Source: Oscillospiraceae bacterium
GTDB taxonomy: Bacteria; Bacillota; Clostridia; Oscillospirales; Ruminococcaceae
Reading direction: 5' to 3'
Assembly (NCBI GenBank): GCA_017396665.1
Contig: JAFQLH010000043.1
Span: 1-32,567 of the forward strand
DNA: 32,567 nucleotides
Numbering within the stretch: the first letter of the stretch is position 1; every line of letters starts with the position of its first letter. Position numbers and translations under genes: made by a program. Shown one piece after another: positions 1 to 7,440 of this stretch. The notes beneath the pieces were generated by a model. It saw nothing but the letters and a program-made list of their open reading frames with translations. It ran no database searches and had not been told where the DNA came from.

Positions 1-1
1 C

Positions 2-253
2 GTAACTAAGGAAGGCATCAACGCTGCTATGAAGGCTGCTGCTTCCGAGTCTTACGGCTACAACGAGGACCAGATTGTTTCTTCCGACGTTATCGGCATG
101 AAGTATGGTTCACTCTTCGATGCTACACAGACAATGGTAGCTAAGATTGCTGATGACCTCTACGAAGTACAGGTAGTTTCTTGGTACGACAACGAAAACT
201 CCTACACATCACAGATGGTTAGAACAATCAAGTACTTTGCAGAGCTTGCATAA
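2..253 (+). CDS. gap: Glyceraldehyde-3-phosphate dehydrogenase, C-terminal part (5' end outside window)
   Basis: This is the last 83 codons of a type I GAPDH, the glycolytic enzyme that converts glyceraldehyde-3-phosphate, NAD+ and phosphate to 1,3-bisphosphoglycerate in the cytoplasm. The reading frame is open from base 2 ([13 protein letters not shown]). It contains the family's conserved C-terminal segment, [11 protein letters not shown] followed by a MVRTIKYF-type last helix. The NAD-binding domain and catalytic Cys lie upstream of the window. Codon choice is strongly biased (AAG for Lys, GAC and TAC), as expected for a very highly expressed gene. A strong terminator follows within 25 bases, so this is the end of its transcript. 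Confidence 0.95.
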   Translation, partial: VTKEGINAAMKAAASESYGYNEDQIVSSDVIGMKYGSLFDATQTMVAKIADDLYEVQVVSWYDNENSYTSQMVRTIKYFAELA

Positions 254-276
254 TTAAAGCTTAAACAAGTAACTTC

Positions 277-309
277 AAAGGGGCTGTCCGAAAGGGCGGC
301 TCCTTTTTT
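277..309 (+). terminator. Intrinsic terminator of the GAPDH gene
   Basis: A 13-bp stem with G-U pairs (AAAGGGGCTGTCC against GGGCGGCTCCTTT) around a GAAA loop runs directly into a T tract. Confidence 0.9.
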
Positions 310-321
310 GTTTGTGCTCGC

Positions 322-350
322 TTGCAAGGGGAGAAAGAATGTGGTATAAT
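322..350 (+). promoter_or_regulatory. Sigma-A promoter for the 383-2570 operon
   Basis: The -35 box TTGCAA (322-327), a 17-base spacer and a perfect -10 TATAAT (345-350) preceded by an extended TG motif at 342-343. Transcription should start near 357. That is downstream of the ATG at 353, which excludes that ATG as the start of the next gene. Confidence 0.75.
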
Positions 351-382
351 TTATGAGTGTGAAAAATGAAGGGGAGGGGAAT

Positions 383-1396
383 ATGGTGATTCTGTTTCTT
401 GTAGGCGCACTGATTGGATACTTTGTCGTGAATATACTTCTTGGAATAATCGTGTATATCAGCGGAAAGCTTATGGGACATGTTCTCAGAGAGTGTACTA
501 TATTCGGCGTGAGAATAACTAAAATCAAGGGCAAGCTGTCAGCGAGTGCCTCAACGTTTTCCCCGACTGTCTCGGTTACAATAGTGAGGAAGGATGACGA
601 CCCTGTGCCCGAAGACCCTGTCTCATGCGAGTTTAAAAGTTCGTGTAGCCTGATTGTGCTGGCGCTGATTATAAACGGAGCTGTCGCAGCCGCGGGTGTG
701 CTGCTTGCTGCGAAGTATACCGAAGCCAAGCCCCTCGTTAACGGCTTTCTGATTATGCTCGGTCTGTGGACTCTGATTATTATCTCAACCTGCATAGACA
801 CAATCATAAAGCTTAAAGGAAACAGCGAAAAGGCAGTAGCGTTCAGAGAATCAATAATCGTCCGTAACAAGTGGATGCAGGGCGTCCGCCCAAGAGATAT
901 AGAGGTTTTATATAACGAGGATAAGGTTTATAGTCCGCAGGCAAATATATACCTGTTTTATGTCCAGAATCTTTACTACCACCTCCTCGATAAAGGTGAC
1001 TTTTATTACATAGAAAGACTCCTGCCGTATTTCCAGAAGAAAACGGAGTATTTTGCTCCTGCAAATGTAATCTACTATTTTGAGCTTCTCTATTATTACA
1101 GCATTATGTCCGCAATGGGCAACAAGGAGTGCAATTTCAAAGCGTATGAGCTGTATTCAAGGTGTCAGCAAAGCCTTGAGAATGATAATGACGTGAATGC
1201 AAGAAGAGTCCTTTCAGCGTTCAAGCTGTATGTTGCAAATGAGCCTGAGTCTGCGCTTGAGCTGGCAACAGAGGGCCTTAAAAACGCTGACGATTTCAAT
1301 TGCAGCGGACTTGTAGCAATGGAAAAGGAGCTTCTTGAGAATATCATAAAAAGTGCTCAGTTTGAGCTTGCACGGACAAGGGGAGAAAATATATGA
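383..1396 (+). CDS. Membrane protein, possible degenerate M50-like family member
   Basis: A 337-residue protein of unknown function. I chose the ATG at 383 because GGGGAGGGGA lies just before it and the promoter places the mRNA start after the alternative ATG at 353. Three hydrophobic segments lie near residues 2-28, 84-108 and 114-142. A hydrophilic, Tyr-rich helical C-terminal half follows and may be a TPR-like fold. The layout resembles clostridial site-2-protease-like (M50) membrane proteins that end in a helical repeat region. However, the place where HExxH would sit reads YISGKLMG, with no zinc ligands, so a protease activity is not supported. The stop overlaps the next start (ATGA), pointing to translational coupling. 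Confidence 0.75.
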   Translation: MVILFLVGALIGYFVVNILLGIIVYISGKLMGHVLRECTIFGVRITKIKGKLSASASTFSPTVSVTIVRKDDDPVPEDPVSCEFKSSCSLIVLALIINGAVAAAGVLLAAKYTEAKPLVNGFLIMLGLWTLIIISTCIDTIIKLKGNSEKAVAFRESIIVRNKWMQGVRPRDIEVLYNEDKVYSPQANIYLFYVQNLYYHLLDKGDFYYIERLLPYFQKKTEYFAPANVIYYFELLYYYSIMSAMGNKECNFKAYELYSRCQQSLENDNDVNARRVLSAFKLYVANEPESALELATEGLKNADDFNCSGLVAMEKELLENIIKSAQFELARTRGENI

Positions 1397-2238
1397 GAAA
1401 TATGTTCGGAATAAATGCCTCGATGAGCTTCAGCTCGCAGGTGTATGACGGAGACTGCTTCAGAACTAAAACTGCAAGTGCCGAAACCTCAGGCAGAATT
1501 AACAAAGCACAGAACGACGTTCGAAGCTGCGAGGAAAATGTTAAAGCAAATCCGATATTTGTAGTCGGAGCAATAATAACAGGCTTTATCGGAGCCTGCG
1601 CACTTATGGGATTTTTCAATGCCGTAGAGCGTGATTATATCGGCGACCCCGTTACGCTGATTATCGTTTCAGCACTGCTGTTTGCCGCTTGCATCGTGTT
1701 CTCGGTCCTTCATACAAAGGACCTTGACAAGAGAAAAGAGGAAAGCGATATCCCGCTTGCCAAAAAAGAGCTTATAATGGCTGAGGAAATGGCAAAGAGA
1801 GAGCTCGGCGTTCCTCAGAATGCACCTAAAATTGACGTTCTCGCACAGGTCTATACAATCGACGCTAAGGGCAGGGAAAAGACTATCTCAGGTGCTACCA
1901 ATACACACACAAACCTTGAGTTTTACTGCTACGTAAACGGCACAATGCTGTGCTTTTGTAATCTTCACTATGTGTTTGAAGTGCCGGTTTCCTCAATAGG
2001 TGCAATCGAACCGCAGAAGAAAAAAGCATCCTTCCCGAATTGGTATAAGGAGCAAAGATGCGGACAGAATCCGTACCGTCAGTATAAGATTACCTATGAT
2101 TCAAACAGACGTGCATACTACTGCAAGTATGTGAAAATCTACATTGACAATCCGATGGGTCAGTTCTATGTCGCAATACCAAATTATGATTTGGAAACCT
2201 TCTGCAGAGCGCTTGGCATAAATAATGCCGTGATGTAA
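1393..2238 (+). CDS. Two-helix membrane protein with C-terminal soluble domain, unknown function
   Basis: A 281-residue protein not recognised as a named family. It begins in a 4-base ATGA overlap with the upstream gene and the two are very probably made together. A polar N-terminus (1-50) is followed by two membrane helices (about 53-77 and 85-106), a charged helical linker (110-140), and a beta-rich C-terminal domain (150-281) with many Tyr and Cys residues. That domain is reminiscent of bacterial PH-like modules (inference only). The hairpin topology would leave both soluble ends on the same, probably cytoplasmic, side. Stop TAA at 2236. Confidence 0.75.
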   Translation: MRNMFGINASMSFSSQVYDGDCFRTKTASAETSGRINKAQNDVRSCEENVKANPIFVVGAIITGFIGACALMGFFNAVERDYIGDPVTLIIVSALLFAACIVFSVLHTKDLDKRKEESDIPLAKKELIMAEEMAKRELGVPQNAPKIDVLAQVYTIDAKGREKTISGATNTHTNLEFYCYVNGTMLCFCNLHYVFEVPVSSIGAIEPQKKKASFPNWYKEQRCGQNPYRQYKITYDSNRRAYYCKYVKIYIDNPMGQFYVAIPNYDLETFCRALGINNAVM

Positions 2239-2261
2239 ATACTAGTATCGGTGATGAGCGT

Positions 2262-2570
2262 ATGAATACGTTTGAAAGAATATACGAGGTAGTAAAACGA
2301 ATCCCGAAGGGCAAGGTCGCAACCTACGGTATGGTTGCAACAATGGCAGGTAATCCACGCTGGTCGCAGATTGTCGGCTACGCACTCCATGTCAACCCCG
2401 ATACATCGTCAATACCTTGCCACAGAGTAGTAAACCGCTTCGGCAGTACCGCAAAGGCGTTTGCTTTTGGCGGAGAGGATATGCAGAGAAAGCTGCTCGA
2501 AGCCGAGGGCGTAAGGTTTATCAGCGAAAATACAGTGGACCTAAAGCTATGCCTGTGGAACGGAGAATAA
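2262..2570 (+). CDS. MGMT-family (O6-alkylguanine methyltransferase-like) DNA-binding protein
   Basis: A 102-residue protein consisting only of the C-terminal DNA-binding and active-site domain of O6-methylguanine-DNA methyltransferases. The helix-turn-helix region (KGKVATYGMVATMAG, about 16-30) and the active-site motif IPCHRVV with Cys53 are visible. Ada/Ogt enzymes carry an additional N-terminal domain of about 70-80 residues, which is missing here. Alkyltransferase-like (ATL) proteins of this size usually have Trp in place of the Cys. Here the Cys is kept, so direct dealkylation is possible, but lesion flagging for excision repair is the alternative. The gene lies 23 bases after the previous one and is probably the last gene of that operon. 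Confidence 0.9.
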   Translation: MNTFERIYEVVKRIPKGKVATYGMVATMAGNPRWSQIVGYALHVNPDTSSIPCHRVVNRFGSTAKAFAFGGEDMQRKLLEAEGVRFISENTVDLKLCLWNGE

Positions 2571-2573
2571 AAT

Positions 2574-2617
2574 AAACCGCTTAAGGAATAAGTTTTCCAT
2601 AAGCGGTTTTTGTTTTT
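2574..2617. terminator. Bidirectional terminator between convergent genes
   Basis: Perfect 10-bp stem AAACCGCTTA / TAAGCGGTTT followed by a T-rich tail on the plus strand. On the minus strand the hairpin is followed by TTTATTTTATT, so it can also serve the MATE transporter gene that ends at 2621. Confidence 0.85.
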
Positions 2618-2620
2618 GTG

Positions 2621-3958
2621 TTATCGATAGTGTCCCTTTTTCCATACGCCGGACTTGTAGAATGCGTATGACATAACGGTAGCTATAATCCAGGCTATCG
2701 GCCAAGCCTTCCATATTCCCGATTCACCAAAGAAGCCTGACAGTATGAATACAAGTACAACTCTCAGCACAAGGTCGGTAAAGGTCGCAAGCATAAACTG
2801 AAGCATACAGCCGCTTCCCTTTAAAACACCGTCGCACATTATCTTTGTGCATACAAAGAAATAAAACGGCGATACAGTCCTTAAAAAAGCAGTTCCCGTA
2901 GCTAATGCTGAAGCAGTTGAGTCGCCGTCCATAAACAGCGAGAGGAACGGCTTTGGAATAACAAAGAACAGGCCAAAGAATAACGCAGCCACGCTTAGTC
3001 CCAGAACAAGCCCGCTTTTGAAGCAGTCAACGACTCTTTCAGGCTTTCTCGCACCAAGATTCTGTGCCGTGAAAGAGGAAATGCCGTTGCTCATTGTCGA
3101 AAAGCTGGTTACAGCAACAGTGTTGAGCTTAATTGCCGCCGAGTAGCCTGCAATAACAGACGAGCCAAAGTCGTTTACAACCGACTGCACAAACATATTA
3201 CCAACCGATACAAAGCTAAGCTGACAAATGCTCGGCACAGCAATAGAGCATATGCTCCTCAGCGCCCCGAAGCTTATGAGTCTCGGCTTTTCTTCGCTCG
3301 TTATTCTCCTTGCCTTGATTAAAAGAACAATAAGTGACAGAATGCAGGCAACTCCCTGCGCAATAAACGTCGCCCATGCAACTCCTGCAACGCCCATATC
3401 TAAAACCGCAACAAAAACATAGTCGAGAATTACGTTGCCGACAGACGAGCCGATGAGAAATATAAGCGGTGTCCTGCTGTCGCCGAGGCTGTTGAATATT
3501 CCCGTCGATACGTTGTATAAAAATAAGAACACAAACCCCAGCAGGTATACGTCAAGATACAGCTTGCCGTCACCAAAAATATCAGTCGGCGTGTTTACAA
3601 GTGATAAAAGCGGTCCGCTCGTAACAAGTCCGACAGCAGCGAGCAGTACGGAAATTATCAGACTGCATATGAGCGTCGTAGAAATGCAGGTCTTTACAGC
3701 CCTTAAATCCTTCGTCCCGAAGAAATGGCTTATAACAACCGAGCAGCCGCCCTGGAAGCCTATCGCAATCGACATAAAAATCATCGTGACAGGGTAGGAA
3801 GCTCCGACCGCCGCAAGTGCGTCTTCACCCGCAAACCGTCCTGCAATAACGCTGTCAGCGATGTTGTAAAGCTGCTGGAACAAGACGCCGATAAACATCG
3901 GCAGTGTAAACCGTACAAGGACAGGACCCGGCTTTCCTACAGTAAGGTCTTTAGTCAT
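2621..3958 (-). CDS. MATE-family efflux transporter
   Basis: A 445-residue inner-membrane antiporter of the MATE/MOP superfamily, which exports drugs or metabolites in exchange for Na+ or H+. The N-terminus has the family pattern (GPVLVRFTLPMFIGVLFQQL, then YNIADSVIAGRF), and about twelve hydrophobic segments fill the length normal for the family (about 440-460). The substrate cannot be read from sequence. Its ATG lies inside the last codons of the upstream gene (8-base overlap, 3951-3958), with AGAAGGAAG as ribosome site. The two genes are therefore co-transcribed and probably translationally coupled. Confidence 0.93.
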   Translation of the reverse strand: MTKDLTVGKPGPVLVRFTLPMFIGVLFQQLYNIADSVIAGRFAGEDALAAVGASYPVTMIFMSIAIGFQGGCSVVISHFFGTKDLRAVKTCISTTLICSLIISVLLAAVGLVTSGPLLSLVNTPTDIFGDGKLYLDVYLLGFVFLFLYNVSTGIFNSLGDSRTPLIFLIGSSVGNVILDYVFVAVLDMGVAGVAWATFIAQGVACILSLIVLLIKARRITSEEKPRLISFGALRSICSIAVPSICQLSFVSVGNMFVQSVVNDFGSSVIAGYSAAIKLNTVAVTSFSTMSNGISSFTAQNLGARKPERVVDCFKSGLVLGLSVAALFFGLFFVIPKPFLSLFMDGDSTASALATGTAFLRTVSPFYFFVCTKIMCDGVLKGSGCMLQFMLATFTDLVLRVVLVFILSGFFGESGIWKAWPIAWIIATVMSYAFYKSGVWKKGHYR

Positions 3959-4427
3959 TGTCAGCTTCCTTCTCTATCATAGTCTGCGCAATTATCCCTG
4001 CCGCCTGTGCAACAAGCTCTGCACAAGGACGCTTCTTGTAGTAGCCCTGTGTCCTCTCGGACGGAACAGGTGAGTCAGCTCCCTTTGTGTCAAGACCTAA
4101 AAGCTCACGGCATATGATTGAGCCGTTTTCCTCACTGAATTTCTTTGCAAGCGACTGAATGAGCGTGTAATGTGCCGTCTTTGCCGCATGGTCAGAGGTG
4201 TCGCTGTAGCCGTATTTCAGCCCTGCAACCATAAACATACCGCTTACAGCACCGCATACCTCCCTCAGTCTGCCCATGCCTCCGCCGAAGGACGACGAAA
4301 GTCTGAGCGCCATATCAAGAGGCATCGAAAGCTCCTGCGCAAAAGCTCCTAAAACTGCCTGTGAACAGTTGTAGCCCGACAGAAAAAGCTCTCTCGCACG
4401 CTCCTCGTAGTATTCTTTGCTGTTCAT
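3951..4427 (-). CDS. C_GCAxxG_C_C family putative redox protein
   Basis: A 158-residue cytoplasmic protein with the spaced cysteines that define this family: Cys21 in YNCSQAV, Cys58 in EVCGAVSG following a glycine-rich FGGGMGR segment, Cys106 in ICRELLG and Cys134 in RPCAELV. The family is annotated as putative redox-active and its biochemical role is not established. The length fits the family. The start ATG is preceded by GAAAGGGTG, and a consensus promoter lies about 40 bases further upstream. It is the first gene of a two-gene operon with the MATE transporter, which may mean the pair handles a redox-active or thiol-reactive compound (inference). Confidence 0.88.
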   Translation of the reverse strand: MNSKEYYEERARELFLSGYNCSQAVLGAFAQELSMPLDMALRLSSSFGGGMGRLREVCGAVSGMFMVAGLKYGYSDTSDHAAKTAHYTLIQSLAKKFSEENGSIICRELLGLDTKGADSPVPSERTQGYYKKRPCAELVAQAAGIIAQTMIEKEADND

Positions 4428-4465
4428 ATAAAAACACCCTTTCGGTGAAAAAATCGTACAGGAAC

Positions 4466-4494
4466 ATTATAATAGAATTCATTTTAAAAGTCAA
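4466..4494 (-). promoter_or_regulatory. Sigma-A promoter for the redox protein-MATE operon
   Basis: Read on the minus strand: TTGACT (4494-4489), 17-base spacer, TATAAT (4471-4466). It is back-to-back with the plus-strand promoter at 4520. Confidence 0.8.
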
Positions 4495-4519
4495 CGTGAA
4501 TATAGTACAAAAAATAGCC

Positions 4520-4548
4520 TTGACAAATCGAAAAATCCGTGTTAGCAT
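4520..4548 (+). promoter_or_regulatory. Promoter for the phage-like fibre/lysis cassette
   Basis: Consensus -35 TTGACA (4520-4525), 17-base spacer, and -10 TAGCAT (4543-4548) with an extended TG at 4540-4541. The predicted start near 4555 gives a leader of about 110 bases ahead of the fibre gene, with a terminator-like hairpin inside it. Confidence 0.6.
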
Positions 4549-4569
4549 TTTAATAGGGAAGGAAATACT

Positions 4570-4605
4570 GTGGCTATCCTGCTGTGCATTGGTACGGCAG
4601 GATAG
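4570..4605 (+). CDS. Possible 11-codon leader peptide
   Basis: A GTG at 4570 sits seven bases after GGGAAGG (4556-4562). It opens an 11-codon frame, (M)AILLCIGTAG, that ends with TAG at 4603. The frame lies almost entirely inside the terminator-like hairpin at 4573-4606. If it is translated, ribosomes would compete with hairpin formation. Eleven codons is far too short for coding statistics, so this may be chance. Confidence 0.25.
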   Translation: MAILLCIGTAG

Positions 4606-4612
4606 CTTTTTT
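4573..4612 (+). terminator. Terminator-like hairpin in the leader (candidate attenuator)
   Basis: Perfect 10-bp stem GCTATCCTGC / GCAGGATAGC followed by six Ts. It lies between the promoter at 4520-4548 and the first gene at 4668, with no other gene to terminate on this strand. It would therefore cut most transcripts to about 55 bases unless antitermination occurs. Confidence 0.7.
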
Positions 4613-4667
4613 GCAGGGACAGTTTTTCCTTTCTCAGCAGGGAAATTAAATATTGGGAGGAAATCAT

Positions 4668-6182
4668 TTGATAATCACAATTGATTCTAATTTCTACGCT
4701 TCGCCAAGTACAAGGCTTCTTGGAAACTATGGCGAAACCATGAGCCGAAGCATAGCGGTGTGCTACCCACTTGTTGAGGGAGCAAGCCTCTATAAGCTTC
4801 GTTTTTTGTTGCCCGATTTGAAAAGCTGTTATGAGGCTGACGTAACACTCGGCAGTATGACAGTATCGGGTAGCCTTCTCGCCCAGACAGGAAAGCTTAG
4901 CTGTCAGTGGATTGCGGCAGGTATAAACGAGCAGGGAGAGTATACCGTTGTCGCAAAGAGTAATGTCTTTTCACTTGTCGTCGGTGAAAGCATCGAAAGC
5001 GACTCTGCCGAGCCTGTCCCGACCTACGAGCAGGCTGCCGAGATGTTTGATAACGCAGTAGAGCTTCAGCAAAAGCTTGAGGGAACAGCAGAGCAGATTG
5101 ACGAATTTCTGCTCGAGTTTGACGAGGTTAAGGAAGCGTCGCAGGATGCCGTTTCAAAGGTAGAAGCACTTGAAAACGCTATCTCGCTTACCTCAACTCC
5201 ACCAATAGTAGCCTCAGTGCAGGGCGAAGCGGTTAGCATAACAGACAGCTCAGACAGAAGTCTGCAGGGGCTTATCGTTTACGGAAAGTCAACACAAAAC
5301 GGCACACCAACCCCCGATGCTCCTATCGAAATTGAGAGTGTTGCAAGTCCGGTTGTTACTATCAGCGGAAAGAATCTGCTTAAGAATACAGCGACAACGC
5401 AGACAGTGAACGGAGTAACTTTTACCGTCAATTCAGACGGAAGCATAACAGCAAACGGAACAGCAACGGCGAGCTTTTCAATAGCATTGGGCAAGGATAT
5501 CATTCTGCCGGCAGGTGATTATATTGTTTCCGGTGGAAAAGAAAAAAACGCCAGAATTGAATTTAGAGCCACTAAGCCGGACGGAAGTACAACAGGTGGA
5601 AATGATGTTGGTAGTGGGGTAAATGTAACTATTACTGATGATGTTGTTTCGTCAAAGGTTACTCTTGTAGTCATAAGCGCAACGGTATTCAACAATTACA
5701 CATTCCAACCTATGATACGCCTTGCAAGTGTTTCAGACGGCACATACGAGCCTTATAAGGAAGGACAGAGTCTTGTTGTAACATCAAACGGCTTGCACGG
5801 TATTCCAGTAACAAGCGGCGGCAACTATACCGACTCAAGCGGTCAGCAGTGGATAGCCGATGAGCTTGACTTTGAAAGAGGATTTCTTGTAAAAAGAACC
5901 ACGCTAATAGAAAGTTACAATGGCGAAGCCATAACAACGCCTTATATTTCAAGTACAGGCGAATTGACAATTGGAGCTACAGTTATTTATTCGGCAGCTC
6001 CAATCGAAACACCGCTCACAGATGAACAGAAGGCTGAATATTCAGCTCTCATGTCATACTTCCCGACAACAACCGCAACAAACGACAAGGGTGCAGGGCT
6101 GAAGCTTTCTTACATTGCTGATACCAAAACCTATGTGGACAACCAGTTCAAAATGCTTTTTGCACTTATATCATCAAACTAA
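4668..6182 (+). CDS. Phage tail fibre/baseplate-like structural protein (BppU-like N-terminus)
   Basis: A 504-residue protein resembling the receptor-binding or upper-baseplate proteins of Firmicutes siphophages. I chose the TTG at 4668 because GGGAGG sits seven bases before it; an in-frame TTG at 4653 overlaps that ribosome site. Residues 1-110 look like a BppU-type N-terminal beta domain. Residues 120-175 are a coiled-coil-like helix, as in trimeric fibres. From about 185 on there is a beta-rich shaft with the segment GKSTQNGTPTPDAPIEIE, which is common in clostridial prophage minor tail proteins. The C-terminus ends in a short helical segment (YVDNQFKMLFALI). It heads a cassette with XkdX-like, holin and endolysin genes. 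Here it could be a leftover of a prophage or part of a retained particle or lysis device. Confidence 0.8.
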   Translation: MIITIDSNFYASPSTRLLGNYGETMSRSIAVCYPLVEGASLYKLRFLLPDLKSCYEADVTLGSMTVSGSLLAQTGKLSCQWIAAGINEQGEYTVVAKSNVFSLVVGESIESDSAEPVPTYEQAAEMFDNAVELQQKLEGTAEQIDEFLLEFDEVKEASQDAVSKVEALENAISLTSTPPIVASVQGEAVSITDSSDRSLQGLIVYGKSTQNGTPTPDAPIEIESVASPVVTISGKNLLKNTATTQTVNGVTFTVNSDGSITANGTATASFSIALGKDIILPAGDYIVSGGKEKNARIEFRATKPDGSTTGGNDVGSGVNVTITDDVVSSKVTLVVISATVFNNYTFQPMIRLASVSDGTYEPYKEGQSLVVTSNGLHGIPVTSGGNYTDSSGQQWIADELDFERGFLVKRTTLIESYNGEAITTPYISSTGELTIGATVIYSAAPIETPLTDEQKAEYSALMSYFPTTTATNDKGAGLKLSYIADTKTYVDNQFKMLFALISSN

Positions 6183-6196
6183 AGGAGAAATGAAAT

Positions 6197-6391
6197 ATGT
6201 TTAATATCAGAGATTTTATCTTAAAGACACTCAAGGGAATGAAGGGCAACTACCCTGATTTTCAGATAAGAGAGTACGCTCTCAACTGGTACGAAAAGGG
6301 CAAGCTCACAGAGGACGACTTGTATGAAATTGAGCTGCTGCTCTGTCCGCCTGAGGCAGTCGAGGAAGAAATCACCGAGGAGATTTCGTAA
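6197..6391 (+). CDS. Small XkdX-like phage protein
   Basis: A 64-residue acidic protein with a strong ribosome site (AAAGGAGAAATGAAAT before ATG). The segment YALNWYEKGKLTEDDLYEIE resembles the short XkdX-type proteins found between the tail fibre and holin genes of Firmicutes phages and defective phages such as PBSX. Its molecular role is not well defined. Identification rests on size, the helix-turn pattern and gene order rather than a catalytic motif. Its stop overlaps the next start by one base (TAATG), which implies coupled translation with the holin. Confidence 0.65.
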   Translation: MFNIRDFILKTLKGMKGNYPDFQIREYALNWYEKGKLTEDDLYEIELLLCPPEAVEEEITEEIS

Positions 6392-6765
6392 TGCTCAAAT
6401 ACGTCATAATGTTTGCAATCGTGGTAGGGCTTGCGATATCTGATTTTGTTACAGGCTTTATAAAAGCGTATGTGACAAACTCTGTCGAGAGCTCCAAAAT
6501 GCGAAAGGGCGGTCTTAATAAAATCGCAGAGCTTGTCGTTATGGCAACTGCCTGCGGTCTTGAAATAGGGATAGAAATGCTCGCCAGAAATTCAGAAGGG
6601 GAGGAGCTGGCAAGAGTAGCAGGACTTGTGACTGCCTCAGCAATCTTCGGGTATATCGCATTTATGGAGATAATAAGCATCCTCGAAAACTATTCCGCAA
6701 TAAATCCGCAGGCAAACGGCTGGATAGTAAAGCTCATTAAAAAGCTCAAGTCGAAGGAGGACTAG
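6391..6765 (+). CDS. Phage holin family protein
   Basis: A 124-residue membrane protein of the holin type associated with toxin secretion and phage lysis (holin_4-like). The N-terminal helix contains the family-like AISDFVTGFIKAYV segment. It is followed by a short basic stretch (SSKMRKGG), a second helix (ELVVMATACGLEIGIEMLA), a third hydrophobic helix near residues 75-98 (LVTASAIFGYIAFMEIISIL) and a Lys-rich C-terminus. Such proteins oligomerise in the membrane to form lesions that let an endolysin reach the wall. Its place directly before the NlpC/P60 gene supports this. Confidence 0.85.
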   Translation: MLKYVIMFAIVVGLAISDFVTGFIKAYVTNSVESSKMRKGGLNKIAELVVMATACGLEIGIEMLARNSEGEELARVAGLVTASAIFGYIAFMEIISILENYSAINPQANGWIVKLIKKLKSKED

Positions 6766-6767
6766 CT

Positions 6768-7424
6768 ATGGCAAACAAAACCGCCTCAGGACTTGTGTCC
6801 TTCGTGAAGGCAAAGCTCGGCACACCGTACGTCTACGGCGCAAAAGGGGAGAAGCTCACGCTCGAAAAGTATAACACCCTCAAAAAGCTGTATGGCTCTC
6901 TCGTCTGGGCTTCTGATAAGAACAAGGTCGGAAAGACCTGTACAGACTGCTCAGGGCTCATATCGTGGTATACAGGCAAGGTGGTAAACTCCACAACCTA
7001 CAAGAATACCGCCACAAAGGTGCTCACAATCAGCAAGCTCTCTCAGGCAGTGCCGGGCTGTGCACTCTGGCGTCAGGGACATATCGGAGTGTACATAGGT
7101 GACGGCTACTGCATCGAGGCGAAGGGTTCAGCCTACGGAGTAGTAAAGACAAAAGCCTCGCAGGGAGGCTGGACTCATATTCTGTGGCTCTGTGACATCG
7201 GCTACGGCAAGACCGAAGCCGCTCCGAAGGTTACATACTTCCCAAAGTGCACCTACAAGGGTTACTCTATCGTCGATGCGTTAAAGTCAATCAAGGCTCA
7301 GAGCAGCTTTACCTACCGCACAAAAATCGCTAAGGCAAATGGCATAAAAGCCTACCTCGGCACAGCATCACAAAACTCAAAGCTTTTATTCTTACTCAAG
7401 GAAGGAAAGCTTATAAAGCCGTAA
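6768..7424 (+). CDS. NlpC/P60-family endolysin
   Basis: A 218-residue peptidoglycan hydrolase. Residues 7-145 form an NlpC/P60 (CHAP-like) cysteine peptidase domain with nucleophile Cys61 in TDCSGLIS, catalytic His105 in GHIGVYIG and the downstream IEAKG segment. These enzymes cut peptide bonds in the wall stem peptide. The C-terminal 50 or so residues (YSIVDALKSI to the end LLKEGKLIKP) form a small module also seen at the end of other clostridial lysins, and may bind wall. There is no signal peptide, so export would need the adjacent holin. The ribosome site is AAGGAGGA, two bases after the holin stop. It is the last gene of the cassette. Confidence 0.9.
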   Translation: MANKTASGLVSFVKAKLGTPYVYGAKGEKLTLEKYNTLKKLYGSLVWASDKNKVGKTCTDCSGLISWYTGKVVNSTTYKNTATKVLTISKLSQAVPGCALWRQGHIGVYIGDGYCIEAKGSAYGVVKTKASQGGWTHILWLCDIGYGKTEAAPKVTYFPKCTYKGYSIVDALKSIKAQSSFTYRTKIAKANGIKAYLGTASQNSKLLFLLKEGKLIKP

Positions 7425-7440
7425 AGCTATCAGCATAATT

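Noticed and set aside
353-382. Upstream ATG extending the first membrane protein by 10 residues
   Set aside because: It lies at or before the predicted transcription start (TATAAT at 345-350) and has no ribosome site, while the ATG at 383 does.
202-870. 222-residue minus-strand reading frame
   Set aside because: It runs antisense through the GAPDH end, its terminator and the first membrane protein gene; no ribosome site or family match.
2262-2570. Truncated (broken) Ogt gene
   Set aside because: The 102-residue single-domain form with its own start is a normal member of the MGMT/ATL family; there are no remnants of the N-terminal domain upstream.
4653-4667. TTG at 4653 as start of the fibre protein
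   Set aside because: It overlaps the GGGAGG ribosome site; the in-frame TTG at 4668 is correctly spaced.
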